A stretch of 58,614 bases of DNA, taken from contig DATMXP010000058.1 of NCBI GenBank assembly GCA_035561515.1, forward strand, positions 1 through 58,614, in the 5' to 3' direction. Positions 8,362-17,341 of the stretch are shown piece after piece. The translations under genes were made by a program, and so were the position numbers. Position 1 is the first letter of the stretch. Every line of letters begins with the position of its first letter. Source of the DNA: Terriglobales bacterium. GTDB taxonomy: Bacteria > Acidobacteriota > Terriglobia > Terriglobales > Acidobacteriaceae. Below the pieces are notes generated by a model. The model was given only the letters and a program-made list of their open reading frames with translations, did no database searches and had not been told where the DNA came from.

Positions 8362-10776
8362 TTACTGATGTGCCGTTGGCCCTTCTGTGGCCGCGGGCGG
8401 AATTGCTGGTAGCGCCTGACCTTCGGGCAGATCTTCCACGATCTCCGGCAACGGCTGCTCCAGCGCGATAGCCAGCACCTGGTCCATGGTGTCCACCGGA
8501 TGGATCTTCATTGCGGTACGCAGGTTTTCCGGTACCTCGGTCAGATCCTTCTCGTTCTCCTTCGGGATTATCACTTCCTTGATGCCTGCCCGCATTGCTG
8601 CCAGCAGCTTTTCCTTCAATCCGCCGATTGGAAGAATCTTTCCGCGCAGCGTGATCTCGCCCGTCATCGCAACCTCGCGGCGCACCGGAATCTTGCTGAG
8701 AGCGCTCGAAATTGCGGTGGCCATGGTGATGCCGGCCGATGGGCCGTCCTTCGGAATCGCGCCTTCCGGCACGTGCACGTGGATGTCGCAGCTCCTGTAG
8801 AAGTCGCGCGGAAGTCCCAGCGATTTCCAGCGTGAGCGTACGTAGGTCATAGCGGCCTGCGCCGATTCCTGCATCACGTCGCCGAGCTTTCCAGTCAGGA
8901 TCGGCTTGCCGCCCTTTCCTTCTACGACCGAGGCTTCGGTCGTAAGAATCGAGCCGCCTACTTCCGTCCAGGCGAGTCCGGTGACCAGGCCAATTTCGCT
9001 CTTCTCATTCGCCAGCGTGTCGCGGAACTTTGCCACGCCGAGGAATTCTTCCACCATCTCCGCCGTGACCGTGACGGTGTACTTCGCGTCTTTCACCACG
9101 CGACGCGCGATCTTCCGGCATACGTTGCCGATTTCGCGTTCGAGGTTACGGACGCCAGCTTCCCGCGTGTAGCTGCGGATGATAGTCAGCAGGGCATCGT
9201 CCGTGAACACAGCCGATTTTTCTTCCAGTCCGGCCTGTTCGCGTTGCTTGCGGACGAGGAACTGTTTGGCGATCTCCAGCTTTTCTGGTTCGGTATAGCC
9301 GTGCAGCCGCAGCACCTCCATGCGGTCCTGAAGTGCCGGCGGAATCGTGTGCATCACGTTCGCGGTGGCGATGAAGAAGATCTGCGACAAGTCGTACTCG
9401 ACGTCGAGATAGTGGTCGACGAACATGAAGTTCTGTTCGGGATCGAGGACCTCGAGCAGCGCGGCCGACGGGTCGCCGCGGAAGTCCATCGACATCTTGT
9501 CGACTTCATCGAGCATGAAGACCGGGTTCTTGGTGCCGGCCTTCTTCATCATCTGGATGATCTGGCCGGGCAACGCACCGATGTAGGTGCGCCGGTGTCC
9601 GCGAATTTCCGCTTCATCCCGCACGCCGCCCAGTGACATGCGCACGAATTTGCGGCCCGTCGCCTTGGCAATCGACATGCCGAGCGAAGTTTTTCCCACG
9701 CCCGGAGGTCCAACGAAGCACAGGATCGAACCCTTCGGGTTCTTTACCAACTGGCGCACAGCGAGGAATTCAAGGATGCGTTCCTTGATCTTCTCCAGGC
9801 CATAGTGATCTTCGTTCAGGATTTTTTCCGCGTGTTCGATATTGCGGATTTCTTTCGATTTCTTCTTCCACGGAACCGCGAGCAGCCAGTCGAGGTAGTT
9901 GCGGGAAACGGTGCTCTCAGCCGACATCGGCGGCATGGCTTCCAGCTTCTTCAACTCCTGCAATGCCTTCTCATGTACTTCCTTCGGCATGCCGGCGTTG
10001 TCTACCTTCTTCTTGAGTTCGTCCCACTCGCTCTTTTCGCCGCGGCCCAGTTCCTTCTGGATGGCCTTGATCTTCTCGTTGAGGTAATACTCTTTCTGAG
10101 CACGCTCCATCTGCCGCTTCACGCGGGTCTGGATGGCGCGATCCATGTTCAGCTTCTCGATTTCGATATCCAGTACATCGGCGATACGGTTCAGTCGCTC
10201 AGCCGGATCGAAGATCTCCAAGAGTTCCTGCTTCTCTTCGATCGAAAGCTGAAGGTTCGCCGCGATGGTGTCCGTCAAACGCGACGGATCTTCCATCCTG
10301 ACGGCGGCAATCATCGTCTCGTAGTTCAGTGACTGGCAGAGCTTCACGTACTGCTCGAACAGCGATGTCACCCGCTGCATTGCCGTCTCGATCGGCTGCG
10401 TCACTTCAGTGGTGTACTTCACCGTGCGGACGGTCGCTTCGAAGTAGCCGTCGGTGTCCACCAGTTGCAGTATCTTGCCGCGCTCCACTCCCTCCACGAG
10501 CACCTTGATGTTGCCGTCGGGGAGCTTCAGGCTCTGCACGATATTGACGATCGTGCCAACCTGATAGATTTCGTTCGGCTTCGGTTCATCGATGCTGGCG
10601 TCATGCTGCGTCGCCAGGAAAATTTTCTTGTCCCCCGCGAGCGCCTCTTCAAGAGCGCGTACGCTGGACTCGCGGCCCACCACGAACGGCGTCATCATGT
10701 ACGGGAAGATGACGACATCGCGAATGGGCATCATCGGAAGCCGCTTGGTATCGAATTTCTCTTTGCCTTGGGTCAA
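8362..10776 (-). CDS. lon: ATP-dependent Lon protease (copy 1, 804 residues)
   Basis: Homo-oligomeric cytoplasmic AAA+ protease that degrades damaged and regulatory proteins. It has an N-terminal LAN domain (about 12-205), then a coiled-coil/helical region. The AAA+ module has Walker A GPPGVGKT near residue 355 and FMLDEVDKM as Walker B. The C-terminal Ser-Lys peptidase domain has PKDGPSAG (catalytic Ser about 679) and IGGLKEK (Lys about 719). Length is normal for LonA. The start is TTG with AGGTGA just upstream; a promoter-like TTGCAC/TATAAT pair lies at 10848-10874. It follows the tig-clpP-clpX block on the same strand but is separated by two secreted-protein genes. A second, divergent Lon occurs at 49662. 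Confidence 0.97.
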   Translation of the reverse strand: MTQGKEKFDTKRLPMMPIRDVVIFPYMMTPFVVGRESSVRALEEALAGDKKIFLATQHDASIDEPKPNEIYQVGTIVNIVQSLKLPDGNIKVLVEGVERGKILQLVDTDGYFEATVRTVKYTTEVTQPIETAMQRVTSLFEQYVKLCQSLNYETMIAAVRMEDPSRLTDTIAANLQLSIEEKQELLEIFDPAERLNRIADVLDIEIEKLNMDRAIQTRVKRQMERAQKEYYLNEKIKAIQKELGRGEKSEWDELKKKVDNAGMPKEVHEKALQELKKLEAMPPMSAESTVSRNYLDWLLAVPWKKKSKEIRNIEHAEKILNEDHYGLEKIKERILEFLAVRQLVKNPKGSILCFVGPPGVGKTSLGMSIAKATGRKFVRMSLGGVRDEAEIRGHRRTYIGALPGQIIQMMKKAGTKNPVFMLDEVDKMSMDFRGDPSAALLEVLDPEQNFMFVDHYLDVEYDLSQIFFIATANVMHTIPPALQDRMEVLRLHGYTEPEKLEIAKQFLVRKQREQAGLEEKSAVFTDDALLTIIRSYTREAGVRNLEREIGNVCRKIARRVVKDAKYTVTVTAEMVEEFLGVAKFRDTLANEKSEIGLVTGLAWTEVGGSILTTEASVVEGKGGKPILTGKLGDVMQESAQAAMTYVRSRWKSLGLPRDFYRSCDIHVHVPEGAIPKDGPSAGITMATAISSALSKIPVRREVAMTGEITLRGKILPIGGLKEKLLAAMRAGIKEVIIPKENEKDLTEVPENLRTAMKIHPVDTMDQVLAIALEQPLPEIVEDLPEGQALPAIPPAATEGPTAHQ

Positions 10777-10847
10777 TTTTCACCTATGAAACTGCGGCGA
10801 AAGGTGCTGCGAAAAAGCAAACCTCACCGGTCATTCGATCTGTTTCC

Positions 10848-10874
10848 ATTATATAGGCCGGAAAGGAAGTGCAA
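10848..10874 (-). promoter_or_regulatory. Probable promoter of lon copy 1
   Basis: On the minus strand TTGCAC (10869-10874) and a perfect TATAAT (10848-10853) are separated by 15 bp (16 if the -35 is read one base earlier). This gives an untranslated leader of about 65 nt. Confidence 0.5.
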
Positions 10875-11008
10875 CGGCCCAACGGTAACATTCGGACCTG
10901 CACATTCGGATGTTACCGCCCATCGCAGGCTAGTGCAGGTCAGTGTGGATATCAAGCGAGGAAACGCCTGAGTACATAGCACGCGGGGAACTCGCTGAAG
11001 TGCACAAT

Positions 11009-11536
11009 CTACCTTCTTTGATACGTGCCCATCACCTCAGCCTGCGCGAGTATGTGACCCTTCATTGCCTGCTCCACCTGCTGCTTCGTCGCACCCGGCC
11101 TCAGTCCAAGTGCCGTGTCCAGCGCGTAGAGCTTGAAGAAGTACCGGTGGGTCTTTCCCGGTGGTGGGCACGGGCCTCCGTACCCGATCTTCTTGAAATC
11201 ATTTATTCCCTGCGTGCCGCCGTTGGCATGATCGGTTTTCGCGACGCCTTCCGGTAGGTCATGTGCATTCGCGGGCAGATCGTAAACCACCCAATGCACC
11301 CATGTACCTATCGGTGCGTCGGGATCATCCGCAATCAACGCGAAGGTCTTCACGTTTTGGGGCGCTTCCGACCACTTCAGGGCCGGAGAAACATCGGTGC
11401 CCTGGCATGTATATTTCTGCGGGATCCCCTGCCCATTAGCGAAGGCGGAACTCTCAATCTTCATACTTCCTCCATGTTGCTGCGCGAACAATGGAACTGC
11501 CAACGATAGCAACGCGATCAGGAGTACTTTCTGCAT
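11009..11536 (-). CDS. Secreted YbhB/YbcL-type PEBP family protein
   Basis: 175 residues with a signal peptide (about 1-18, ending ...PLFAQ). It then has the phosphatidylethanolamine-binding-protein fold signatures DDPDAPIGTWVHWVVYDLP (about residue 70) and GGPCPPPGKTHRYFFKLYALD (about 122). Bacterial YbhB-like proteins are small ligand-binding proteins of unclear role; the Raf kinase inhibitor label is only historical. The signal peptide places this one outside the cytoplasm. It sits between the sialidase-like gene and lon on the same strand. Family is certain, function open. Confidence 0.9.
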   Translation of the reverse strand: MQKVLLIALLSLAVPLFAQQHGGSMKIESSAFANGQGIPQKYTCQGTDVSPALKWSEAPQNVKTFALIADDPDAPIGTWVHWVVYDLPANAHDLPEGVAKTDHANGGTQGINDFKKIGYGGPCPPPGKTHRYFFKLYALDTALGLRPGATKQQVEQAMKGHILAQAEVMGTYQRR

Positions 11537-11551
11537 CCCTAAATGCTACTC

Positions 11552-11587
11552 CCAAAACAAAACGGCCGACGGCGGTTGCCGTCGGCC
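11552..11587 (-). terminator. Terminator of the sialidase-like gene
   Basis: A 10-bp stem GGCCGACGGC/GCCGTCGGCC (11564-11573 with 11578-11587) with a 4-nt loop is followed on the minus strand by GTTTTGTTTTG, a clear intrinsic terminator. Confidence 0.8.
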
Positions 11588-11607
11588 AGAATTAGGAACT
11601 GTCGGCG

Positions 11608-13251
11608 CTAATCTTTTGATCCGACGGCATGTTGTCCGGTGCGCGTGCTGCCTTGTACCGGAGCACGCTGGTCCGTCCACAGGCTCCACGTCGCGCCGTT
11701 CGAGCCCACCGCCACCCCGTTATAGTCGCCAATGAACCGGGACTGGTAATTGCCTGCAGCTGGGTTGGCCGCGAACCATCGCGAATTGCCCACATCCGAC
11801 AAACCCGAGTCAACGCGAACCTTGTTGATCGTCGGTGTTCCGTTGGAAGCAAACGTCACGTGCGAGACCGAAAACCCGTATTTGCATTCATTCTGTCCCG
11901 CGGAGTACGCGCGATCCATGTAGCCCACATCTACCCGCCCTGTTGGGGCAACAGCTACCCACGGATAGAACTGGTCATTTCCGGCATTATCCACGGTGAC
12001 GACCGACCACGTTGCTCCGCCATCGGTGGAACGTCCGAGAAACACGTCTGTATTCGTGGCAGCAGCACTGCCATTGCGATTGTCGGCCCATACTACGTAC
12101 ACCGTGTTGCCGGTCGGGTCGCTGGGATCAGTCGCCGTATTGCCCTTTACGCTGTAGCGGAGCTGGCAACCAGTCAGGGTATCGCGCCCATCCACGTTCT
12201 CCGGGAACACCGCGTAGTCATACAGCGTGTCGATCCGCACCGGATTACTCCAAGTCTTCCCGCCATCCGTGGACTTCACGATCATTGCCTGGTTCTGGTC
12301 CGACGTGTTGAAGTTCTCGAAGCTCACGTACACGGTTCCGTTAGCAGCCGTCGCCGGATAGGAATCCTGGTTCAGGTCACACTCGTTCGGTTGTCCGAAG
12401 TATGCAGCGGAGCAATACGGGCTGAATCCGCTTATGGCCATCGGCTTCGTCCAGTTGTTCCCGTCATCGGAATACGACAGCACGATCGGATATTGAATGA
12501 AACCGGCTGTTGGACTGAAGAACTGGTTGAATCGCGTCCACGAAATGTAAACGCGATTGCGAAATGGACTAGCCGCCCCGGCATCTGCGGCAATGAATTC
12601 CTTGTCGTTGAAGAGGTTTGGGCCATAGCCGACCGATGGCGTAATAGCAGTTTGACCTCTGGCAACCGTGATCGGCTTCGTGTAGGTCAATCCGCCATCG
12701 TCCGAATACGCGACTACCACGCTGGGTCCGGTGTAGCTCCCGCCGGGGCCTTCATGGTCAGCGATATTCGCAAAGTAAATTCGGCCGTCTGCATCGAATG
12801 CGAGCGCCGGGTCACCCGTGAACTGGTACGGAGTGATCGGGGGCAGCACCTCGCGCCAGGTATTCCCACCATCAAAGGTGACCGACGTCGCGCCCACTAC
12901 ATGGGACACCGTCGTCGCTCCCCGGTATTGGATCAGGTACGAGTGATATCCGCCGACAGCATGGTTCGGATCGTTCGGATTTACTGCAATCGTCGTTTCG
13001 TTATGCGGGACCTCGCCATCACAATCCAACAGCATGTCGCCGGTGTAGATCGAAGGCTGGGTGAAAAGGGAAGTGATGCAATTGAAATTGGGAATCGCTC
13101 CCACTCCGCCCTCGACATCGGTTCCTAGTTGCCAGAAGTCGTAGAAGCCAGATGGACGGGGGCCGGGTTTCTCGGACGGGTACCGGTCAGCCGCGATCGC
13201 CAAGGCTGCGAATGCGATCACGAAAATGAGTATGGCTAACTTTCTAAACAT
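11608..13251 (-). CDS. Secreted sialidase-like BNR/Asp-box propeller protein
   Basis: 547 residues from ATG 13249-13251, chosen because it begins a typical signal peptide (MFRKLAILIFVIAFAALAIA) and has an AGGGGG ribosome site upstream. The reading frame runs 32 codons further up without such signals. The mature part carries several Asp-boxes of the S-x-D-x-G-x-T-W type (STDGGKTW, STDGGATW, TFDGGNTW, SDDGGLTY), marking a six-bladed exo-sialidase-like or BNR beta-propeller. I do not see enough to claim the catalytic Arg triad, so activity on sialic acid is not established; many soil homologues are propellers of unknown function. It ends at a strong terminator and interrupts the clpX-lon neighbourhood. 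Confidence 0.8.
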   Translation of the reverse strand: MFRKLAILIFVIAFAALAIAADRYPSEKPGPRPSGFYDFWQLGTDVEGGVGAIPNFNCITSLFTQPSIYTGDMLLDCDGEVPHNETTIAVNPNDPNHAVGGYHSYLIQYRGATTVSHVVGATSVTFDGGNTWREVLPPITPYQFTGDPALAFDADGRIYFANIADHEGPGGSYTGPSVVVAYSDDGGLTYTKPITVARGQTAITPSVGYGPNLFNDKEFIAADAGAASPFRNRVYISWTRFNQFFSPTAGFIQYPIVLSYSDDGNNWTKPMAISGFSPYCSAAYFGQPNECDLNQDSYPATAANGTVYVSFENFNTSDQNQAMIVKSTDGGKTWSNPVRIDTLYDYAVFPENVDGRDTLTGCQLRYSVKGNTATDPSDPTGNTVYVVWADNRNGSAAATNTDVFLGRSTDGGATWSVVTVDNAGNDQFYPWVAVAPTGRVDVGYMDRAYSAGQNECKYGFSVSHVTFASNGTPTINKVRVDSGLSDVGNSRWFAANPAAGNYQSRFIGDYNGVAVGSNGATWSLWTDQRAPVQGSTRTGQHAVGSKD

Positions 13252-13375
13252 GGGTTCCCCCTGGGTAAGTTGTTGATTCACGTTCGTGGGGTCGAACAAC
13301 GGTTTGCCGAACGGCAAAGAGGAGGTCACTTCTACACCACTACACAATGATTCTCAAGCGCTTTGACCTGCCGAA

Positions 13376-13406
13376 AATGAAAAAAGCCCCTGATTTAGGG
13401 GCTTTT
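13376..13406 (-). terminator. Terminator of the tig-clpP-clpX transcript
   Basis: AAAAGCCCC (13382-13390) pairs with GGGGCTTTT (13398-13406) around a 7-nt loop, with a T-run on the minus strand just past clpX. Confidence 0.85.
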
Positions 13407-13424
13407 CAACGGTCTAGCCGATTG

Positions 13425-14699
13425 CTAACTTGCTTGTTTTTCAGCAGTTGCCAGTGAGATGTCGCGTTTTTCAACCATTTCCTGCGTAACCTCAAAGTCT
13501 TTGACTTTCTTCTGGCTCGGGAGGTGATACATCAGGTCGAGCATCAACTCTTCCAGGATCATACGCAGTCCGCGGGCGCCGACCTTCCGGTTCAGTGCCT
13601 CGCGCGCGATGGCATGAAGCGCGTCATCCGTAAACTTCAGGCGTACGTTCTCGAACTCGAACAGCCGCTGGTACTGCTTAATGATCGCATTCCGCGGACG
13701 CGTCAGGATTTCCACTAACGCGTTCTCGTCGAGATCGTTCAAAATCCCGACCACCGGCAACCGTCCAACAAATTCCGGGATCAATCCGAACTTGATCAGG
13801 TCCTGCGGTTCCGATTGCTGGAGCAATTCGGTATCGCGCCGGTTCGTTGTGGGCACTGGAGCTTTTTCGTCTCCCCCCGTTCGGAAGCCCAAGGTCTTCT
13901 TTCCGACGCGGCGTCCAACAATCTTCTCTAACCCGACGAACGCTCCACCGCAGATGAACAGGATGTTTGTCGTATCCACTGGGGTGAATTCCTGGTGAGG
14001 ATGTTTCCGTCCACCTTGCGGCGGCACATTCGCGATCGTTCCTTCCAGGATCTTCAGCAGTGCCTGTTGCACGCCTTCACCGCTCACGTCGCGAGTAATG
14101 GAAGGGTTCTCGTCCTTGCGGCCGATCTTGTCGATTTCATCGATGTAGATAATGCCGGTCTGTGCGCGCCCCACATCGCCATTGGCCGCCTGCAGCAGCT
14201 TCAGGATGATGTTCTCCACATCCTCACCGACGTAGCCGGCTTCGGTGAGCGTCGTCGCGTCCACAATCGCAAAGGGAACATCCAGCATCTTCGCCAGCGT
14301 CTGGGCGAGCAGGGTCTTGCCGGTACCCGTCGGACCGATCAGCATGATGTTCGACTTCGCCAGTTCCACGCCGTCGTTCCGCTGCCGGTTCATGTGAATA
14401 CGCTTGTAGTGGTTGTAAACGGCGACAGCGAGCTTCTTCTTGGTCTGGTCCTGCCCAATCACATACTGATCCAGGAACGCTTTCACTTCCTGCGGCTTGG
14501 GCAGATGATCGGGGGCGGCAGCGGCGTGCGTTTCGCTTCTGTCGTCTTCGAGAATGGAATTGCAGACTGCGACGCACTCATCGCAGATGTATGCCCGCGG
14601 ATAGTCGCTGGGCGAAGAGATCAATTTGGCTACTGCGTCCTGAGACTTGTGGCAAAACGAGCAGCGCAACAGTTCGTCAGATCCAGATCGGGATTTCAT
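13425..14699 (-). CDS. clpX: Clp protease ATP-binding subunit ClpX
   Basis: 424 residues. The N-terminal zinc-binding domain has four cysteines (C13, C16, C39, C42). The AAA+ domain has Walker A GPTGTGKT (122-129) and Walker B IIYIDE (183-188), with LIPEFVGRLPVV as the sensor/arginine region and a C-terminal small domain. ClpX hexamers recognise tagged or misfolded proteins, unfold them and feed them into ClpP. ATG has GAAGGAG 6 nt upstream. It is the last gene of tig-clpP-clpX, the conserved bacterial order, 98 bp behind clpP, and has its own strong terminator. Confidence 0.98.
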   Translation of the reverse strand: MKSRSGSDELLRCSFCHKSQDAVAKLISSPSDYPRAYICDECVAVCNSILEDDRSETHAAAAPDHLPKPQEVKAFLDQYVIGQDQTKKKLAVAVYNHYKRIHMNRQRNDGVELAKSNIMLIGPTGTGKTLLAQTLAKMLDVPFAIVDATTLTEAGYVGEDVENIILKLLQAANGDVGRAQTGIIYIDEIDKIGRKDENPSITRDVSGEGVQQALLKILEGTIANVPPQGGRKHPHQEFTPVDTTNILFICGGAFVGLEKIVGRRVGKKTLGFRTGGDEKAPVPTTNRRDTELLQQSEPQDLIKFGLIPEFVGRLPVVGILNDLDENALVEILTRPRNAIIKQYQRLFEFENVRLKFTDDALHAIAREALNRKVGARGLRMILEELMLDLMYHLPSQKKVKDFEVTQEMVEKRDISLATAEKQAS

Positions 14700-14797
14700 G
14701 CCGCTCCTTCAATCTCACCCCTAACGCTGTTTCCCGGTCTTCCGCTGCTCTAGCCCTTTGAAGACCGGGCAGGTGGCGCTTAGTTCACCTGTTCGAA

Positions 14798-15406
14798 CTA
14801 GCTTCCGGCCTTCGCGGCCATCGGCTGAAAGATGATGTCGTCGATGATGCCGTATTCCTTCCCTTGCTGGGCATTCATGATGAAATCACGCTCGACATCT
14901 TTTTCTATTTTATCCAGCATTTGGCCCGTATGCCGCGACAGTATCTGGTTCGTCAGCTCACGCATGCGAAGGATCTCGCGCGCATGAATGTCGATATCCG
15001 TAGCCTGTCCTGACAGTCCGCTCATCAACGGTTGGTGAATCAGGATCCGCGAGTTCGGCAATCCAAACCGCTTCTTCGGAGCCCCCGAGGCCAGCAGCGT
15101 TGCCGCCATACTGGCTGCCTGCCCGATGCAGATCGTCATCACGTCCGGTTTGATGTATTGCATCGTGTCGTAAATTGCCATGCCCGCCGTTATCGAGCCA
15201 CCCGGCGAGTTGATGTAAAGCTGGATATCTTTCTCCGGGTCTTCCGCCGCCAGGAACAGCATCTGCGCGATGATCAGGTTCGCAACGTTATCATCGATCG
15301 GCGTCCCCAGGAAGATAATGTGGTCGCGCAACAACCGGGAGTAAATGTCGTACGCGCGCTCCCCCCGCCCCGTTGTTTCAATCACCATTGGTACTAACAT
15401 TTGCAC
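14798..15406 (-). CDS. clpP: Clp protease proteolytic subunit ClpP
   Basis: About 202 residues. Serine-protease triad: S99 in GQAASMAA, H124 in LIHQP and D174 in VERDFIMNA. INSPGG (65-70) forms the oxyanion region. Fourteen subunits form the barrel that degrades substrates delivered by ClpX. The start is GTG 15404-15406 or ATG two codons later (15398-15400), which has AGGTG directly before it; the choice changes two residues. It lies between tig and clpX with gaps of about 95 bp. Only one clpP is seen in the window. Confidence 0.97.
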   Translation of the reverse strand: MQMLVPMVIETTGRGERAYDIYSRLLRDHIIFLGTPIDDNVANLIIAQMLFLAAEDPEKDIQLYINSPGGSITAGMAIYDTMQYIKPDVMTICIGQAASMAATLLASGAPKKRFGLPNSRILIHQPLMSGLSGQATDIDIHAREILRMRELTNQILSRHTGQMLDKIEKDVERDFIMNAQQGKEYGIIDDIIFQPMAAKAGS

Positions 15407-15444
15407 CTGCCTGTCTTTTCCACTGCTGTTCGGTGATTTTGTTC

Positions 15445-15509
15445 CACCTTAGCGTGTTCCACCAGAAACACAATAAGGTGAGCTACTCAGTACTCTCGTG
15501 TTACTGAGT
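15445..15509 (-). other. Two hairpins in the tig-clpP intergenic region
   Basis: One imperfect stem (CACCTT-N2-GTGTT with its complement, 15445-15480) and one 8-bp stem (ACTCAGTA/TACTGAGT, 15485-15509) that overlaps the tig stop codon. Neither has a T-tract, so they look like mRNA processing or stability structures rather than terminators. Confidence 0.35.
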
Positions 15510-16787
15510 GGCCCGGTTGTACACCAGATCCATAGCCTTGTCAGTACGGATACGGTTACGCATACGGTCGATGGTCCCGTCCTTAATCAGCTTCTGACGA
15601 AGCGCTTCCACCGCCTGCTGCGACTGTGCCGCCAGGATCTGCACTTCCTTCTCCACGTCTTCGTCCGTGACTTCGATATTTTCCTTGTCGGCGATCTTCT
15701 CCAGCAACAACGCGACCTGTACTTCCTTCTTCGCCGCGTCTCTCTGGCCGGCCCGCAAGCGAGCGAAATCCATCTTCCGCATGTCTTCGGTCTTCATGCC
15801 TTGTTGAGCCAGCGCCCGAAGTCCGCGTTCCAGTCGTAGGTCAATTTGGTGCTCCACCAGTGCTTCCGGCACGTCGATCGGATTCCGGCTCAACAGCTCT
15901 TCCACCAGTTTGTCCTTGGATTCGTGCTCCGCCTGGTGCTGTTTCTCCGACTCCATCCCCTCGCGAATACGTTTCCGGACGTCATCGATGCTGGTGAACT
16001 CCGCTCCAAGCTCTTTAGCGAAGTCATCGCTCAGTTCCGGCATCGACTTCGTCTTGATTCCGTTCACCTTTACCCAATAATCGAAGCTCTTGCCGGCCAG
16101 CCGCTGGTCCGAAAAATCGTCCGCATACTTCACCACGAATGTACGCTCGTCTCCGGCGTTGGCTCCGCGCAGGTTCTCCGAAAATTCCGGGATCGTGTTT
16201 GACCCGCCCACTTCCACCATCACATCGTCCATGGTGACGGGTTGCCCTTCGGCTTCGCCCTGCGGCGTACCTTTAAACGCTACCGAAGCGAAGTCGCCAT
16301 CCTGGATCGGACGTCCCTCCACAGGGTTATAAGATGCGTTCTGTTCGCGCAGATGATTGAGCGTTTTTTCAACTTCTTCGTCAGTCACGCTGACGTTTGG
16401 CTTTTCAATCTTGATCTCGTGATAGCCCTGCACTTCGAAGTCCGGCAGGACCTCGAACTTAGCCTTGAACTTCAGCGGTTCGCCTTCGTGCAGGTGCAGG
16501 TCGGTAACCCGCGGCTGCGACACCGGGTGTAAGCCCTGTTTTTCCGTTTCTTCGCGGAAATATCGGGGAACCAGTTGTTCCACCACTTCGGTCTTGATGT
16601 CTTCCGCGAAGCGCTGGCGCACCACGGTCGCCGGCACCTTACCCTTGCGGAAACCGGGCAACCGAGCCATCTTCTGGAATTTCTGGATCACGGCTTCGGT
16701 TTCACGGTTAACGACTTCGACGGGAATTTCTACGCTGATTTCGCGTTGTGTTGAACTTGTTTTTTCGGGAGTTTCGGTTTCTGCCAC
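15501..16787 (-). CDS. tig: Trigger factor (ribosome-associated chaperone/prolyl isomerase)
   Basis: 428 residues. The N-terminal ribosome-binding domain contains the GFRKGKVP signature (about 46-53), which docks at ribosomal protein L23. An FKBP-like peptidyl-prolyl isomerase domain (about 150-240) follows, then a helical C-terminal chaperone domain. It holds nascent chains as they leave the ribosome. The start is GTG with AAGGA about 7 nt upstream. First gene of tig-clpP-clpX, driven by a strong promoter at 16841-16870. Confidence 0.96.
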   Translation of the reverse strand: MAETETPEKTSSTQREISVEIPVEVVNRETEAVIQKFQKMARLPGFRKGKVPATVVRQRFAEDIKTEVVEQLVPRYFREETEKQGLHPVSQPRVTDLHLHEGEPLKFKAKFEVLPDFEVQGYHEIKIEKPNVSVTDEEVEKTLNHLREQNASYNPVEGRPIQDGDFASVAFKGTPQGEAEGQPVTMDDVMVEVGGSNTIPEFSENLRGANAGDERTFVVKYADDFSDQRLAGKSFDYWVKVNGIKTKSMPELSDDFAKELGAEFTSIDDVRKRIREGMESEKQHQAEHESKDKLVEELLSRNPIDVPEALVEHQIDLRLERGLRALAQQGMKTEDMRKMDFARLRAGQRDAAKKEVQVALLLEKIADKENIEVTDEDVEKEVQILAAQSQQAVEALRQKLIKDGTIDRMRNRIRTDKAMDLVYNRATQ

Positions 16788-16840
16788 TGAGTGTCCTTAC
16801 TATTCGATTCAGCAGCACTGGAATATGCTGCAACCTATCG

Positions 16841-16870
16841 AATATAAGAGACTAAGAGAGGAACGGTCAA
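16841..16870 (-). promoter_or_regulatory. Promoter of tig-clpP-clpX
   Basis: On the minus strand TTGACC (16865-16870) and TATATT (16841-16846) are 18 bp apart (17 with TTATAT). The predicted leader is about 45 nt. Confidence 0.6.
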
Positions 16871-16930
16871 ACCGCGCAACGCCCCTGTGTCGACCATTCA
16901 ATCTGCCGAATTACTGGAAAGGACCAACGT

Positions 16931-17230
16931 ATGTTTGTCATTGTGTGGGAGTTCCGCGTTCGCACCGGATGTGAGGCAGAATTCGAACTGCATTATCGGC
17001 ATGACGGAACATGGGCGCAGCTCTTTCGTCTCGATCCCGCATATCAGGGAACCACTCTATTGCGTGATCCCGTGGTCCCCGGGCGCTATCTCACCCTCGA
17101 CCATTGGGAGAACTCCCAGTCTTACGACAGCTTCCGGCAGAGCTTCGCTCAGGCCTACGCCGAAATCGATGCAAGCATGGAACACATGACTGAATCTGAG
17201 ACGAAATTGGGAGTATTTGAACCGGCGTGA
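16931..17230 (+). CDS. Antibiotic-biosynthesis-monooxygenase-like (ABM) dimeric alpha/beta-barrel protein
   Basis: 99 residues. It opens with a beta strand MFVIVWEFRV, then GTWAQLFRLDPAYQGTTLLR and a W in YLTLDHWENSQSYDSF, the usual layout of ABM/ferredoxin-like small proteins. Such proteins include heme-degrading and quinol monooxygenases as well as proteins with no known reaction; no specific activity can be assigned. The ribosome site is GGAAAGGA. It is divergent from tig and ends at a hairpin terminator. Confidence 0.65.
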   Translation: MFVIVWEFRVRTGCEAEFELHYRHDGTWAQLFRLDPAYQGTTLLRDPVVPGRYLTLDHWENSQSYDSFRQSFAQAYAEIDASMEHMTESETKLGVFEPA

Positions 17231-17258
17231 CGTCCATTTGGGGAATGGACGAGTTTTC
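17231..17258 (+). terminator. Terminator of the ABM-like gene
   Basis: CGTCCATT (17231-17238) pairs with AATGGACG (17244-17251) around TGGGG and is followed by AGTTTTCC. The stem begins right after the stop codon. Confidence 0.65.
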
Positions 17259-17341
17259 CTGGTTGGGGGCTCCTCGTTTCAGAACACAATTTGTGTTCCG
17301 AATATGCCAATTCACCCCATCTTGTTCCGGCGTGGCTGGAC

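Noticed and set aside
11629..13128. 499-codon plus-strand frame opposite the sialidase-like gene
   Set aside because: Lies fully opposite a gene with signal peptide and Asp-boxes; no recognisable motifs of its own.
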